From GCA-003244245 sp049673305 (GTDB lineage: Bacteria > Actinomycetota > Actinomycetes > Mycobacteriales > Pseudonocardiaceae): DNA of 57,465 nt. The translations under genes and the position numbers were made by a program. The first letter of the stretch is position 1. Each line of letters begins with the position of its first letter. A model generated the notes under the pieces. The model did no database searches. It was not told the origin of the DNA and saw nothing but the letters and a program-made list of their open reading frames with translations. The stretch is taken from contig JBATXM010000039.1 of the NCBI GenBank assembly GCA_049673305.1, forward strand, positions 1 through 57,465, given 5' to 3'. This document shows positions 43,799 to 52,084 of the stretch, piece by piece.

Positions 43799-44832
43799 GC
43801 GACGCGCTGCTCTTGCTCTCTTTCGGAGGGCCTGAAGGTCCCGAGCAGGTGCGCCCATTCCTGGAGAATGTCACTCGCGGCAGAGGCGTACCGCCGCAGC
43901 GGTTGGAGGAGGTGGCGCGGCACTACCTGCACTTCGGGGGAGTGTCACCGATCAACCAGTGCAACCGTGCTCTGATCATTGCGATCGAGCAGGCGCTCGC
44001 CACCGCCGGACTTGACCTGCCGGTGTACTTCGGTAACCGCAACTGGCACCCGATGGTGGAGGACACCGTCGCTGCGATGGCCGCCGATGGAGTGCGCAGC
44101 GCGTGGGTGTTCGCCACGTCGGCATGGGGTGGGTACTCGGGTTGCCGGCAGTACCACGAGGACATCGCACGAGCCCGGCACGCCGTCGGGCCTGGGGCGC
44201 CGGACCTGATGAAGCTGCGGCACTTCTTCGATCACCCGCTGTTCGTCGCGGCGTGCGCCGACGCGCTGCGTACGGCCCGTGAGCTGGTTGACCCCACCGC
44301 CCGGGTGGTGTTCACGGCGCACTCGGTGCCGCTGGCCGCAGACACCACGGCCGGGCTGGCCGCCCAGGGCGGTCACCGTTACTCCCGGCAGGTCGCCGCG
44401 ACCGCCCGGCTGGTTGCTGCGGCGGTGGGAGTGGACAGCTACGACGTCGGGTGGCAATCCCGATCCGGGCCCCCGCAGGTACCCTGGCTGGAGCCGGACG
44501 TGATCGACCACCTCGATGCGCTGCACGCTCAGGGTGTGCCCGGCGTTGTGGTGGCACCCATCGGTTTCGTCTCTGATCATCTCGAGGTTGTCTGGGACCT
44601 CGATCACGAGGCCCGGCAGCGGGCCGCCACCCTCGGGATGGACTTTGCGCGAGCCGCTACCCCGGGAACCGATCCACGCTTGGCTGAGATGGTGGTGGAA
44701 CTCATCGCCGAGCAGCTGCGCGGCGCACCCGCCCGCCGGTGTTCGCAGATCCCCGCCGCCGGTGCGGGCGTCAACGGAAACCCCTGCGCGGCGAACTGTT
44801 GTGAACAGGTGCGGCCAGGCAGTGCCGGTTGA
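43795..44832 (+). CDS. hemH: Ferrochelatase (coproporphyrin type)
   Basis: A 345-residue enzyme inserting iron into the porphyrin; in actinobacteria this is coproporphyrin III, before decarboxylation to heme. Motifs: LLSFGGPEGPEQVRPFLENV, GNRNWHPMVEDTV, VFTAHSVPL (catalytic His) and GFVSDHLEVVWDLD (Glu). Cysteines in SGCRQYHED and in the tail GNPCAANCC match the [2Fe-2S] ligand pattern of mycobacterial ferrochelatases. TTG start overlapping the fabG stop (TTGA), an unusual start codon fixed by homology. Confidence 0.93.
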   Translation: MSDALLLLSFGGPEGPEQVRPFLENVTRGRGVPPQRLEEVARHYLHFGGVSPINQCNRALIIAIEQALATAGLDLPVYFGNRNWHPMVEDTVAAMAADGVRSAWVFATSAWGGYSGCRQYHEDIARARHAVGPGAPDLMKLRHFFDHPLFVAACADALRTARELVDPTARVVFTAHSVPLAADTTAGLAAQGGHRYSRQVAATARLVAAAVGVDSYDVGWQSRSGPPQVPWLEPDVIDHLDALHAQGVPGVVVAPIGFVSDHLEVVWDLDHEARQRAATLGMDFARAATPGTDPRLAEMVVELIAEQLRGAPARRCSQIPAAGAGVNGNPCAANCCEQVRPGSAG

Positions 44833-44858
44833 CGCCGTTTAACGCCGGGCAGTGGCGG

Positions 44859-45653
44859 TTAACGCCGTCCAGCACGCGGTGTTAGGGCCCGCACCGCCTC
44901 AGCAACCGCTGAACGCCGGGCCTCCCGCACTGCGGTGAACAGCGGTCTCAGCGCCGAGGAACGGGCTGCCGCCACCGACGCGGACAACGCACCACCGAGG
45001 TTGTCGGTGTCCGCGGCACGGAGGATGGCCTCCACCTCGTCGGCCTGCTCGAGTACCCGCAACGTACGGGCCGGTGTGCCCTCGGGCCAGGGCGGCCGGA
45101 TCCGGCGCTCCAGAGTTTCGGCGATCTCGGCGCGGACGCCGGGACGGTGCCGGGCGACACCGAGCTCCACCAGCGTCGTCGCCGCTTGGCGAACCGCGCC
45201 CCGCAGACCATGCTCAGCATCGGCCAGCGCGGGTTCGGGAGCTGGGGGGAGCGGGCCGCCAACGAACACCGTCCAGCTCAGCACGCCGTCCGCGACCGCC
45301 TCGGGCACGACGGCCAGTTCAGCGCCGGTGAACACAGCGACCTCGCCACGCTCCAGCGCCGCCGCGGCGAGCGGGCTTTCAGGTGGCAAACCCCGCACGT
45401 CTCCGGGCACTGGTAACAACAGCTGGCCACCGTCAGCCCCGGCTCGTCGGGCAGCGGCCAGCAGGCCGACCACAGAGGTCGGCGGCTCGTCGGGTGCTGG
45501 CAGGTCAAGCTGCCGCGCGGTGGCCTCGTCAAGGGCCACGACGTCGTGGCGGCCGGCCCAGGTATGCAGGCCATCGATCACAGCGTCAGGGGCGGCGCAG
45601 CCGTGCAGCCAGGCCGAGGCCCACACGGTCAATGTCGCGCTAGGGCATGGCAC
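44859..45653 (-). CDS. Conserved hypothetical protein (Rv1486c position)
   Basis: A 264-residue soluble protein of unknown role in the place occupied by Rv1486c beside hemH. LTVWASAWLHGCAAPDAVID and LLPVPGDVRGLPPESPLAAA are its most distinct segments; the C-terminal half is Ala/Arg-rich and helical. Start uncertain: GTG at 45653 is chosen from where homology seems to begin, but no ribosome site is visible and the frame is open to 45743. Convergent with hemH, divergent from DUF3097. Confidence 0.72.
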   Translation of the reverse strand: MPCPSATLTVWASAWLHGCAAPDAVIDGLHTWAGRHDVVALDEATARQLDLPAPDEPPTSVVGLLAAARRAGADGGQLLLPVPGDVRGLPPESPLAAAALERGEVAVFTGAELAVVPEAVADGVLSWTVFVGGPLPPAPEPALADAEHGLRGAVRQAATTLVELGVARHRPGVRAEIAETLERRIRPPWPEGTPARTLRVLEQADEVEAILRAADTDNLGGALSASVAAARSSALRPLFTAVREARRSAVAEAVRALTPRAGRR

Positions 45654-45741
45654 GGAGTAGGAGAATAGAACCCGGACGCGCACCATGCACATCCGGCGTG
45701 GCTGCACCGTGGAATTCGGTCGTCCGGCTACCGTCGGAGCC

Positions 45742-46605
45742 ATGCCTTCGAGGGACCTCCAGCGCAGCTCACCGGGCCCCAGCGTGGGCTATGGACCGGA
45801 CGTGCTGCGCCAGCCATCCCGGCGCCGCGAGTTACCACAGTTGCCGGCCGAGGTAGGCTTGGTCGTGGAGGATGCCGCAAGCGGCTTCTGTGGCGCGGTG
45901 CTCCATTGCGAACGCGATTCGGTGGAGCTTCAGGATGCTCAGGGTCGGGTCCGGATGTTCCCGCTTCGACCTGCGGCGTTCCTGATCGACGGCGATCCGG
46001 TCACGCTTGTCCGCCCGGTCCAGCTGGCCGCCGCTGGAGTGCCCCGATCGGCATCCGGGTCGGTCCGGGTGGCGAGGACGTGCGCCCGGGTTGCCCAGGC
46101 CAGCCGGATCTGGGTGGAGGGCAAGCACGACGCTGAGCTCGTGGAACGGGTCTGGGGGCATGATCTGCGGGTGGACGGCGTGGTGGTGGAACCACTCGAC
46201 GGTGTGGACTACCTGGCTGACCGGGTTGCGCAGTTCTGCCCCAACCCGGAGCGGCGGCTTGGCGTGCTGGTCGATCACCTGATCCCGGGCAGCAAGGAGA
46301 GCCGTCTCGTGGCGGCGGTGCGCACGCCGCACGTGCTGGTAACCGGCCATCCCTACGTCGACATCTGGCAAGCTGTGCGGCCCTCGGTGCTAGGCATTCC
46401 AGGCTGGCCGGACGTGCCACGTGGGGTGTCGTGGAAAGACGGCGTGTGCCAGGCGCTGGGGTGGGTGGACCGGAGCGGGATTGCGGATCCGGCGCAGGGC
46501 TGGTCTCGGGTGCTGGGGGCGGTAGCGAGCTTCCGCGACCTTGAACCGGCCCTGCTGGGTGCCGTCGAGAAGCTCATCGACTTCGTCACCACTGGGTCAC
46601 GGTGA
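45742..46605 (+). CDS. DUF3097 family protein
   Basis: A 287-residue protein. The N-terminal part (about 30-110) is a beta barrel-like segment (VGLVVEDAASGFCGAVLHCE), and the C-terminal part has WVEGKHDAELVERVWGHDLR with the EG and a later DHLIPGSKESRL, a Toprim-like arrangement noted for DUF3097. This suggests nucleotide or nucleic acid chemistry, unproven. ATG at 45742 chosen. Confidence 0.88.
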   Translation: MPSRDLQRSSPGPSVGYGPDVLRQPSRRRELPQLPAEVGLVVEDAASGFCGAVLHCERDSVELQDAQGRVRMFPLRPAAFLIDGDPVTLVRPVQLAAAGVPRSASGSVRVARTCARVAQASRIWVEGKHDAELVERVWGHDLRVDGVVVEPLDGVDYLADRVAQFCPNPERRLGVLVDHLIPGSKESRLVAAVRTPHVLVTGHPYVDIWQAVRPSVLGIPGWPDVPRGVSWKDGVCQALGWVDRSGIADPAQGWSRVLGAVASFRDLEPALLGAVEKLIDFVTTGSR

Positions 46606-46657
46606 CCCAGTCACGATCACAGCAGACTCCCGCCCGAAGATCTGCCACAATGGACAC

Positions 46658-47086
46658 ATGGCGCCTGTAGTGTGGCTCATTGCCGGGTTTGCGCTGATCG
46701 TTGCCGAAGTCCTTACCCGCAGTTTCGTGTTGATCATGCTTGGGGTGGCTGCGCTGGCGGCTGCGGGAGTCGCGGCGGTGAGCCCCGGCCCAGGGCTGCA
46801 GCTCGCCGTCTTTGCCGGCACGGCACTGGCCCTGACTACGCTGGCCCGTCCGGTGCTCAAGCGTCGGCTGCACACCGACCATGTGCCCACTAACGTTGAG
46901 GCGTTGGTCGGCGATAAGGCGATTGTCGTGAACACCGTCGACGCGCATGGTGGAAGGATCAAGTTACGTGGGGAGTTCTGGTCTGCGCGTGCGTTCGACG
47001 AGACTGAGGTACTGGAGCCCGGCAGAGCCGTTAGGGTGATGACCATATCCGGTGCCACCGCTGTCGTTTGGGGGGAGCCTTCATGA
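46658..47086 (+). CDS. NfeD-like membrane protein
   Basis: A 142-residue protein with two or three membrane segments (about 5-65) and a C-terminal OB-fold domain (about 75-140; ALVGDKAIVVNTVDAHGGRI, KLRGEFWSARAFDE). The OB domain binds SPFH partners; the partner gene overlaps its stop by four bases. The ATG at 46658 follows an AT-richer leader; upstream in-frame codons lie in DUF3097. Confidence 0.9.
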   Translation: MAPVVWLIAGFALIVAEVLTRSFVLIMLGVAALAAAGVAAVSPGPGLQLAVFAGTALALTTLARPVLKRRLHTDHVPTNVEALVGDKAIVVNTVDAHGGRIKLRGEFWSARAFDETEVLEPGRAVRVMTISGATAVVWGEPS

Positions 47087-48300
47087 GTGTCGCCCTGATT
47101 GTGGTCTTGGCGGTCATCTTGCTGGCGATCGTCGTCACAGTCCTCAAGGCTGTGGTGGTGATCCCGCAGGCTTCCGCCGCAGTCGTCGAGCGACTCGGTC
47201 GCTACCGCACGACGTTTACCCCTGGACTGAACTTTCTGGTGCCCTTCATTGACTCGGTCCGGGACCGGATCGACCTGCGGGAGCAGGTGGTCTCCTTCCC
47301 GCCCCAGCCGGTCATCACCAAGGACAACCTGACGGTATCCATCGACACCGTCGTGTATTTCCAGGTGACCAACCCGAAGGATGCGGTGTACGAGATCTCC
47401 AACTACATTGCCGCTGTTGAGCAGTTGGCCACGACGACGCTGCGTAACGTCGTGGGCGGGATGAGCTTGGAAGACACCTTGACCTCCCGAGATTTCATCA
47501 ACGGTCAGCTGTCGGGAGTGCTCGACGAGGCGACCGGGCGCTGGGGAATCCGGGTCGGTCGGGTCGAGCTCAAGGCAATCGATCCGCCGCTGTCCATCCA
47601 GGACTCGATGGAAAAGCAGATGCGAGCCGACCGTGAGAAACGCGCCACCATCCTGACTGCCGAAGGCCAGCGTGAATCGGCGATCAAGACCGCAGAGGGC
47701 CAGAAGCAGGCCTCGATCCTCTCCGCTGAGGGCGCCAAGCAAGCTGCGATCCTCACCGCGGAGGCTGATCGGCAGTCGCGCATCCTGCGCGCCAAGGGTG
47801 AACGGGCCGCGCGTTACCTGCAGGCGCAGGGCCAGGCCAAGGCGATCGAGAAGGTGTTCGCCGCGATCAAGGAAGGCCAGCCGACCCCGGAGTTGCTGGC
47901 CTACCAGTACCTTCAGACGCTGCCACAGATGGCCCAGGGCGACGCGAACAAGGTCTGGATTGTTCCCAGCGACTTCAACAAGGCCCTCGAAGGATTCACC
48001 AAGATGCTCGGTGCGCCGGGAGACGACGGGGTGTTCCGGTACGAGCCAAGCCGGGACTACGTTGCCGCCAGCCGTCCCGAAGATGACGATGAGGCCGTCG
48101 CCGGGTGGTTTGACACCTCCGGAGATCCGCATATCGCGGCTTTGGTTCGGGCCGCCGAAGAGGTGGCCCGCAAGGAGGTGCCAGGGCCTGAGGTGGGAAT
48201 GATCCCCCCCTCGGTGTCATCGACCCGCCCACCCGATGAGCGGGAAACTTCTCAGCAACGGTCGCCGGGCGCTGGGCCGGCAGACTCCAGCCGATCCTGA
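47083..48300 (+). CDS. SPFH/Band 7 membrane scaffold protein
   Basis: A 405-residue stomatin/flotillin-like protein. One N-terminal membrane helix (about 3-22) is followed by the SPFH domain (about 25-200; VVERLGRYRTTFTPGLNFLV, REQVVSFPPQPVITKDNLTV). A long coiled coil carries repeated AEGQRESAI-type units (about 185-270), and an acidic tail follows. It oligomerises at the membrane and organises protein quality control together with NfeD. The counterpart of the SPFH gene at the end of the mycobacterial locus. Confidence 0.92.
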   Translation: MSVALIVVLAVILLAIVVTVLKAVVVIPQASAAVVERLGRYRTTFTPGLNFLVPFIDSVRDRIDLREQVVSFPPQPVITKDNLTVSIDTVVYFQVTNPKDAVYEISNYIAAVEQLATTTLRNVVGGMSLEDTLTSRDFINGQLSGVLDEATGRWGIRVGRVELKAIDPPLSIQDSMEKQMRADREKRATILTAEGQRESAIKTAEGQKQASILSAEGAKQAAILTAEADRQSRILRAKGERAARYLQAQGQAKAIEKVFAAIKEGQPTPELLAYQYLQTLPQMAQGDANKVWIVPSDFNKALEGFTKMLGAPGDDGVFRYEPSRDYVAASRPEDDDEAVAGWFDTSGDPHIAALVRAAEEVARKEVPGPEVGMIPPSVSSTRPPDERETSQQRSPGAGPADSSRS

Positions 48301-48331
48301 ACCGTCAGCCCCCAACCGTCAAGCAGAGCGG

Positions 48332-49798
48332 TCAGGTCGCGACTGCCACGTACTTGGTCTCCAGGAACTCCTCGATTCCCACGGTGCCACCCTCGCGGCC
48401 CAACCCCGAGTGTTTGATGCCTCCGAAGGGCGCCGACGGGTTGGACACCAGGCCCTGGTTCAGCCCCACCATGCCGGCTTCGAGCCGCTCGCAGACCCGC
48501 AGGGCGCGGTCCAGGTCACTGGTATAGACGTAGCTGACCAGCCCGAAGGGGGTGTTGTTGGCTGCCGCCACCGCCTCGTGCTCGTCGGTGAACGTGATGA
48601 TCGGCGCGACCGGTCCAAAGATCTCCGTGCTGGTCAGCTCAGCATCCAATGCCACATCGACGAGCACAGTGGGGCGGTAGAAGTACCCCGGACCTTCCAC
48701 CGGCTCGCCACCGGTGAGCACCTGGGCGCCACGCGCGACCGCGCCATCGACCAGGTGCTGCACCTTCTCCCGAGCCTTGGCCTCAATCAGCGGGCCGACC
48801 TGCACGCCCTCGTCGCTACCTCGTCCGATGCGCAGCGAGCTCATCTGTTCGGCCAGCCGGTGGGAGAACTCGTCAACAACATCGGCATGCACGTAAAAGC
48901 GATTGGCCGCGGTGCAGGCCTCGCCGACGTTGCGCATCTTCGCGATCATCGCCCCGCTGACCGCGGCGTCGAGTTTGGCGTCGGCGAAGACGAGAAACGG
49001 TGCATTGCCGCCGAGTTCCATCGAGGTCCGCATGATGTGCTCGGCGCACTGCTCCAGCAGCAGGCGGCCCACCTCCGTGGAGCCGGTGAAGGACAGCTTG
49101 CGGGCCCGGCCGTCCCGGATCAGTGGCTCCATCAGCGGACCCGATCTGGAGCTGGGCACGACGTTGAGCACACCATTGGGCAGCCCGCACTCAGCCAGGA
49201 TGCCAGTGACCGCGAGCATCGACAGCGGGGTCAGGCTGGCTGGCTTCAGCACCATCGTGCAGCCCGCCGCCACCGCTGGGCCGATCTTGCGGGTGCCCAT
49301 CGCGGCGGGGAAGTTCCAGGGGGTGATCAGCAGCGACGGCCCAACCGGCTGGCGCATCACGAGGACTCGACCTGAACCGTTGGGCGCGGTGGCGAAGCCG
49401 CCGTCGACCCGCACAGCTTCCTCAGCGAACCACCGGAAGAACTCGGCGGCATAGGCGATCTCGCCCCGGGATTCAGCCACCGGCTTGCCCATCTCCAGTG
49501 TCATCAGCAGGGCCAGGTCTTCCTGGCGCGCCATCATCAGCTCGTAGGCGCGGCGCAAAATGTCGCTACGTTCCCGAGGCGGGTACTGGGCCCACCCGGC
49601 CTGTGCGGCGACGGCGGCGTCCAGCGCGGCCATCCCGTCCTCGGGAGTGGCATCGGCGACCGCGCGCAGCACCTTGCCAGTGGACGGGTCCTCGACATCA
49701 AAAAACTTCCCGCCACCGCTGGGTCGCCACCGGCCGTTGATGAACAGCTCGTTGGGAACGGCATCGGCGACGGCGCGCTCCCGGTCGTCGGAACTCAT
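48332..49798 (-). CDS. NAD(P)-dependent aldehyde dehydrogenase, succinate-semialdehyde type
   Basis: A 488-residue ALDH. Cofactor motif LLITPWNFPAAM, FTGSTEVGRLL, Glu in MELGGNAPFLVF, catalytic Cys in NVGEACTAANRFYVH, and EIFGPVAPI. Closest in pattern to succinate-semialdehyde dehydrogenases (GabD), though benzaldehyde-type substrates are possible. It lies 42 bases after the FAD-oxidase gene on the same strand and is probably cotranscribed, so the oxidase product may be its aldehyde. Confidence 0.9.
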   Translation of the reverse strand: MSSDDRERAVADAVPNELFINGRWRPSGGGKFFDVEDPSTGKVLRAVADATPEDGMAALDAAVAAQAGWAQYPPRERSDILRRAYELMMARQEDLALLMTLEMGKPVAESRGEIAYAAEFFRWFAEEAVRVDGGFATAPNGSGRVLVMRQPVGPSLLITPWNFPAAMGTRKIGPAVAAGCTMVLKPASLTPLSMLAVTGILAECGLPNGVLNVVPSSRSGPLMEPLIRDGRARKLSFTGSTEVGRLLLEQCAEHIMRTSMELGGNAPFLVFADAKLDAAVSGAMIAKMRNVGEACTAANRFYVHADVVDEFSHRLAEQMSSLRIGRGSDEGVQVGPLIEAKAREKVQHLVDGAVARGAQVLTGGEPVEGPGYFYRPTVLVDVALDAELTSTEIFGPVAPIITFTDEHEAVAAANNTPFGLVSYVYTSDLDRALRVCERLEAGMVGLNQGLVSNPSAPFGGIKHSGLGREGGTVGIEEFLETKYVAVAT

Positions 49799-49840
49799 CG
49801 CAGTGTCACCTCTGGCTGCACGGTACCGGATCTGGGTGGT

Positions 49841-51238
49841 TCAGGCAGGTTTGATGTTGGCGTTGAGGTGGAAGACATTGCCTGGGTCGTACTTGGCCTT
49901 GATCCGAGCCAACCGCTCGTACTTGGTCGGGCCGTAAGACGCCCGCACGCGATCTTCGTCGTTGTCGGTCATGGAGTTTACGTAACCACCCGAGTCTTGG
50001 GCGAACGGCCGCAGCGCGCTCCACAACGACCGGACCCAGTCCCGGTCGGCGTTCAGTACCTCGGGGGTGGCGCCAATGCCGGCGATGTTGATGACGTAGC
50101 GTGGTGCCCGCCGGCCACCGAAGGCCGTCTCGTCATCGCCGATTGCACAATACGCTCCATCCAGGCGGAAAACCAGGCAGAAGCTCATCGGCGAACGCTT
50201 AGCAGGCATATGATCGACGATCACCGCGATCACTTCGTCAGTAATTTCGTCGAGGTAGATCACTTCTTGGTAACCGAGGAGTCCCCAGGGAGCGGTCTCA
50301 TCAAGGGTTCGCTGTAACGCGACAAACGGGATTGGGGTGACGAGCTCGAACAGCGGCGGCAGCGCCTCACGAATTGGCGCAACGAGCCGGGCATGTTCCG
50401 CCGCGGAGGAGAACCCAACCACGATGAGCAGATATCCGGAAGTAAAATGGTATTCTGGAGGTACGAATGGTGCGGGCGGGGCGTTGAGCCCGATCGCGAT
50501 CTGGGCGCCTGCCTCGACCGGCAAGGTGGGCACGACCTCGCGGGCCAGCCGCAGCACCTGTTCGCCACTGTCCATACCCCAGAAAAACAGCCCCAGGTGC
50601 ACCTCTGGCCCGACCGGGTGCAGCTGGAACTCGAACGTCGTGACGACGCCAAAGTTGCCACCCCCGCCGCGGATCGCCCAAAACAGATCGGCGTGCTCAT
50701 CAGGCGAGGCATGCACATAATGGCCGTCAGCAAGCACCACATCGGCCGAGACCAGGTTGTCAATGGTCAATCCCGCCTTGTGCGTCAACCATCCGGTGCC
50801 GCCACCGAGTGTCAGGCCACCGACACCAGTGTGGCTGACCACCCCGGCGGGCACCGCCAAGCCATGTACCTGGGTTGCCGCGTCCAACTCCGCCACGATG
50901 GTGCCACCACCCACCTGGGCCAGCCTGGCGTCAGCACAGATTGAAACATGGCGCATGGCGCTGAGATCGATCATCAGTCCGTCGTCACAGACACCAGCCC
51001 CGGAGAACGCATGGCCCCCGCCGCGCACGGAGATCTCCAAGCCTTGTTCCCGGGCGAAGGTGAGGGCCGCCGCGATGTCGGCTGGTGATACGCAGCGGGC
51101 GATCGCCACCGGGCGTCGATCAATGTCGTTGTTCCACTGGATGCGCACGGTGTCATAGTCGGCGTCCTCTGGCGTGATCACCTTACCGGCCAGCACCGTG
51201 CGGAGTGCTTCCAGATCATGAGACGAGACTTGCATCAT
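49841..51238 (-). CDS. FAD-linked oxidase, berberine-bridge-enzyme type
   Basis: A 465-residue PCMH-type flavoenzyme. The FAD domain has ISVRGGGHAFSG with the covalent-attachment His 76, then GVGGLTLGGGTGWLTHKAGL, and the substrate domain leads to the BBE C-terminal motif YERLARIKAKYDPGNVFHLN. The second attachment cysteine of bicovalent members is replaced (VVSHTGVGG), so flavin would be linked by histidine only. ATG at 51238 or 51235 after GGGAG. Promoter region contains paired direct repeats. Substrate unknown (sugar, alcohol or phenolic oxidation are all seen in the family). Confidence 0.9.
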   Translation of the reverse strand: MMQVSSHDLEALRTVLAGKVITPEDADYDTVRIQWNNDIDRRPVAIARCVSPADIAAALTFAREQGLEISVRGGGHAFSGAGVCDDGLMIDLSAMRHVSICADARLAQVGGGTIVAELDAATQVHGLAVPAGVVSHTGVGGLTLGGGTGWLTHKAGLTIDNLVSADVVLADGHYVHASPDEHADLFWAIRGGGGNFGVVTTFEFQLHPVGPEVHLGLFFWGMDSGEQVLRLAREVVPTLPVEAGAQIAIGLNAPPAPFVPPEYHFTSGYLLIVVGFSSAAEHARLVAPIREALPPLFELVTPIPFVALQRTLDETAPWGLLGYQEVIYLDEITDEVIAVIVDHMPAKRSPMSFCLVFRLDGAYCAIGDDETAFGGRRAPRYVINIAGIGATPEVLNADRDWVRSLWSALRPFAQDSGGYVNSMTDNDEDRVRASYGPTKYERLARIKAKYDPGNVFHLNANIKPA

Positions 51239-51306
51239 GAAACAACTCCCAGGCCTCGGGTGAGCACCTGGCACGCGCCGGTGCACCATAAGTTAGTTTA
51301 AGCGGA

Positions 51307-51333
51307 ATTAACAATCACCCATTAACGATCACC
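51307..51333 (-). promoter_or_regulatory. Paired direct repeats upstream of FAD-oxidase operon
   Basis: ATTAACAATCACC and ATTAACGATCACC, 14 bases apart, matching at 12 of 13 positions, about 70 bases before the oxidase start. On the minus strand TTGTTA and TTATGG, 17 bases apart, could be the promoter boxes overlapping one repeat. Confidence 0.45.
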
Positions 51334-51810
51334 GCATGCCGCTACTCCCTGAAACCCGACGATGACGGGAGGGGTGGCCGCGTCCGTACTTGTCTGTACC
51401 CACCCCTCCCCAGCAAACGGCACCGCATGCGGTCATCCAGCGGCACCGCCGCAACTTATCAGCTGCGCACGGCTTCGCCAGGACCGCCGTTGCCGCCCCG
51501 GCCGCCGCCGGCACTGAACAGCGCATCACATCCTCCTCGGGAAAGCGGTCCCGGTGGTACCCGGGGCAAAAAAACCGAATCGGTGGCATTGTCGATTCAG
51601 CTTCCCATACCTTGCCCAGATGTACCACCACGGGCAATCAGTAGTCGCACGTAAATCCGCCAGGCCAGTTACGTAGCCGGAAGTTGTTTTTCGAATACTT
51701 AGCCGAGCGCAAAATCAACGTAGATCCCCGACACCGGGTACCTACAGCGCACGTTGAGACCAGGCTTCAACCGAGTCCATTCATTCGTATACTCTGCGTG
51801 AGATCGATTG
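51334..51810. other. No confident gene
   Basis: About 480 bases with frames open on both strands (for example 51329-51637 minus, 51390-51644 plus) but no recognisable domain, no convincing ribosome site and no consistent codon bias. Probably non-coding or decayed DNA. Confidence 0.6.
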
Positions 51811-51918
51811 CTAGGCAAACCCGGCAGCCCCCCACAGCTCCCCGCCACAGCCCGCCGCGTGCAGGCTCAACACCGCAGACAGCCCACCGAGGCCCGCGCC
51901 TGCGATCAAGACATCCAC
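51811..51918 (-). pseudogene. N-terminal relic of an FAD-dependent oxidoreductase
   Basis: On the minus strand a GTG at 51918 opens VDVLIAGAGLGGLSAVLSLH then AAGCGGEL, the dinucleotide-binding GxGxxG start of a flavoprotein monooxygenase. It breaks down into GAAGFA and a stop at 51811. Only about 27 residues of the family (usually about 400) remain. The sequence on either side has no further match I can see. Confidence 0.65.
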
Positions 51919-52084
51919 GACAAACTCCGCTAACCCCCGCACCCGACAGTCTGCACGTCGATCACCCCGTCAGCGACCGAAATTCGGGCGAACGGGCAGG
52001 ACACTGGCCGAGCAGACACGTCAGGGTAGGGGCGGCGGTCTCAGGGCCTAGGTTCGTTCGTGATCTCATGGGCGCGAGATTGCT

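Noticed and set aside
44829..44871. Three GTT(T/A/G)ACGCCG-like repeats at the hemH / Rv1486c-like junction
   Set aside because: Short and imperfect, overlapping both coding ends; no evidence of function.
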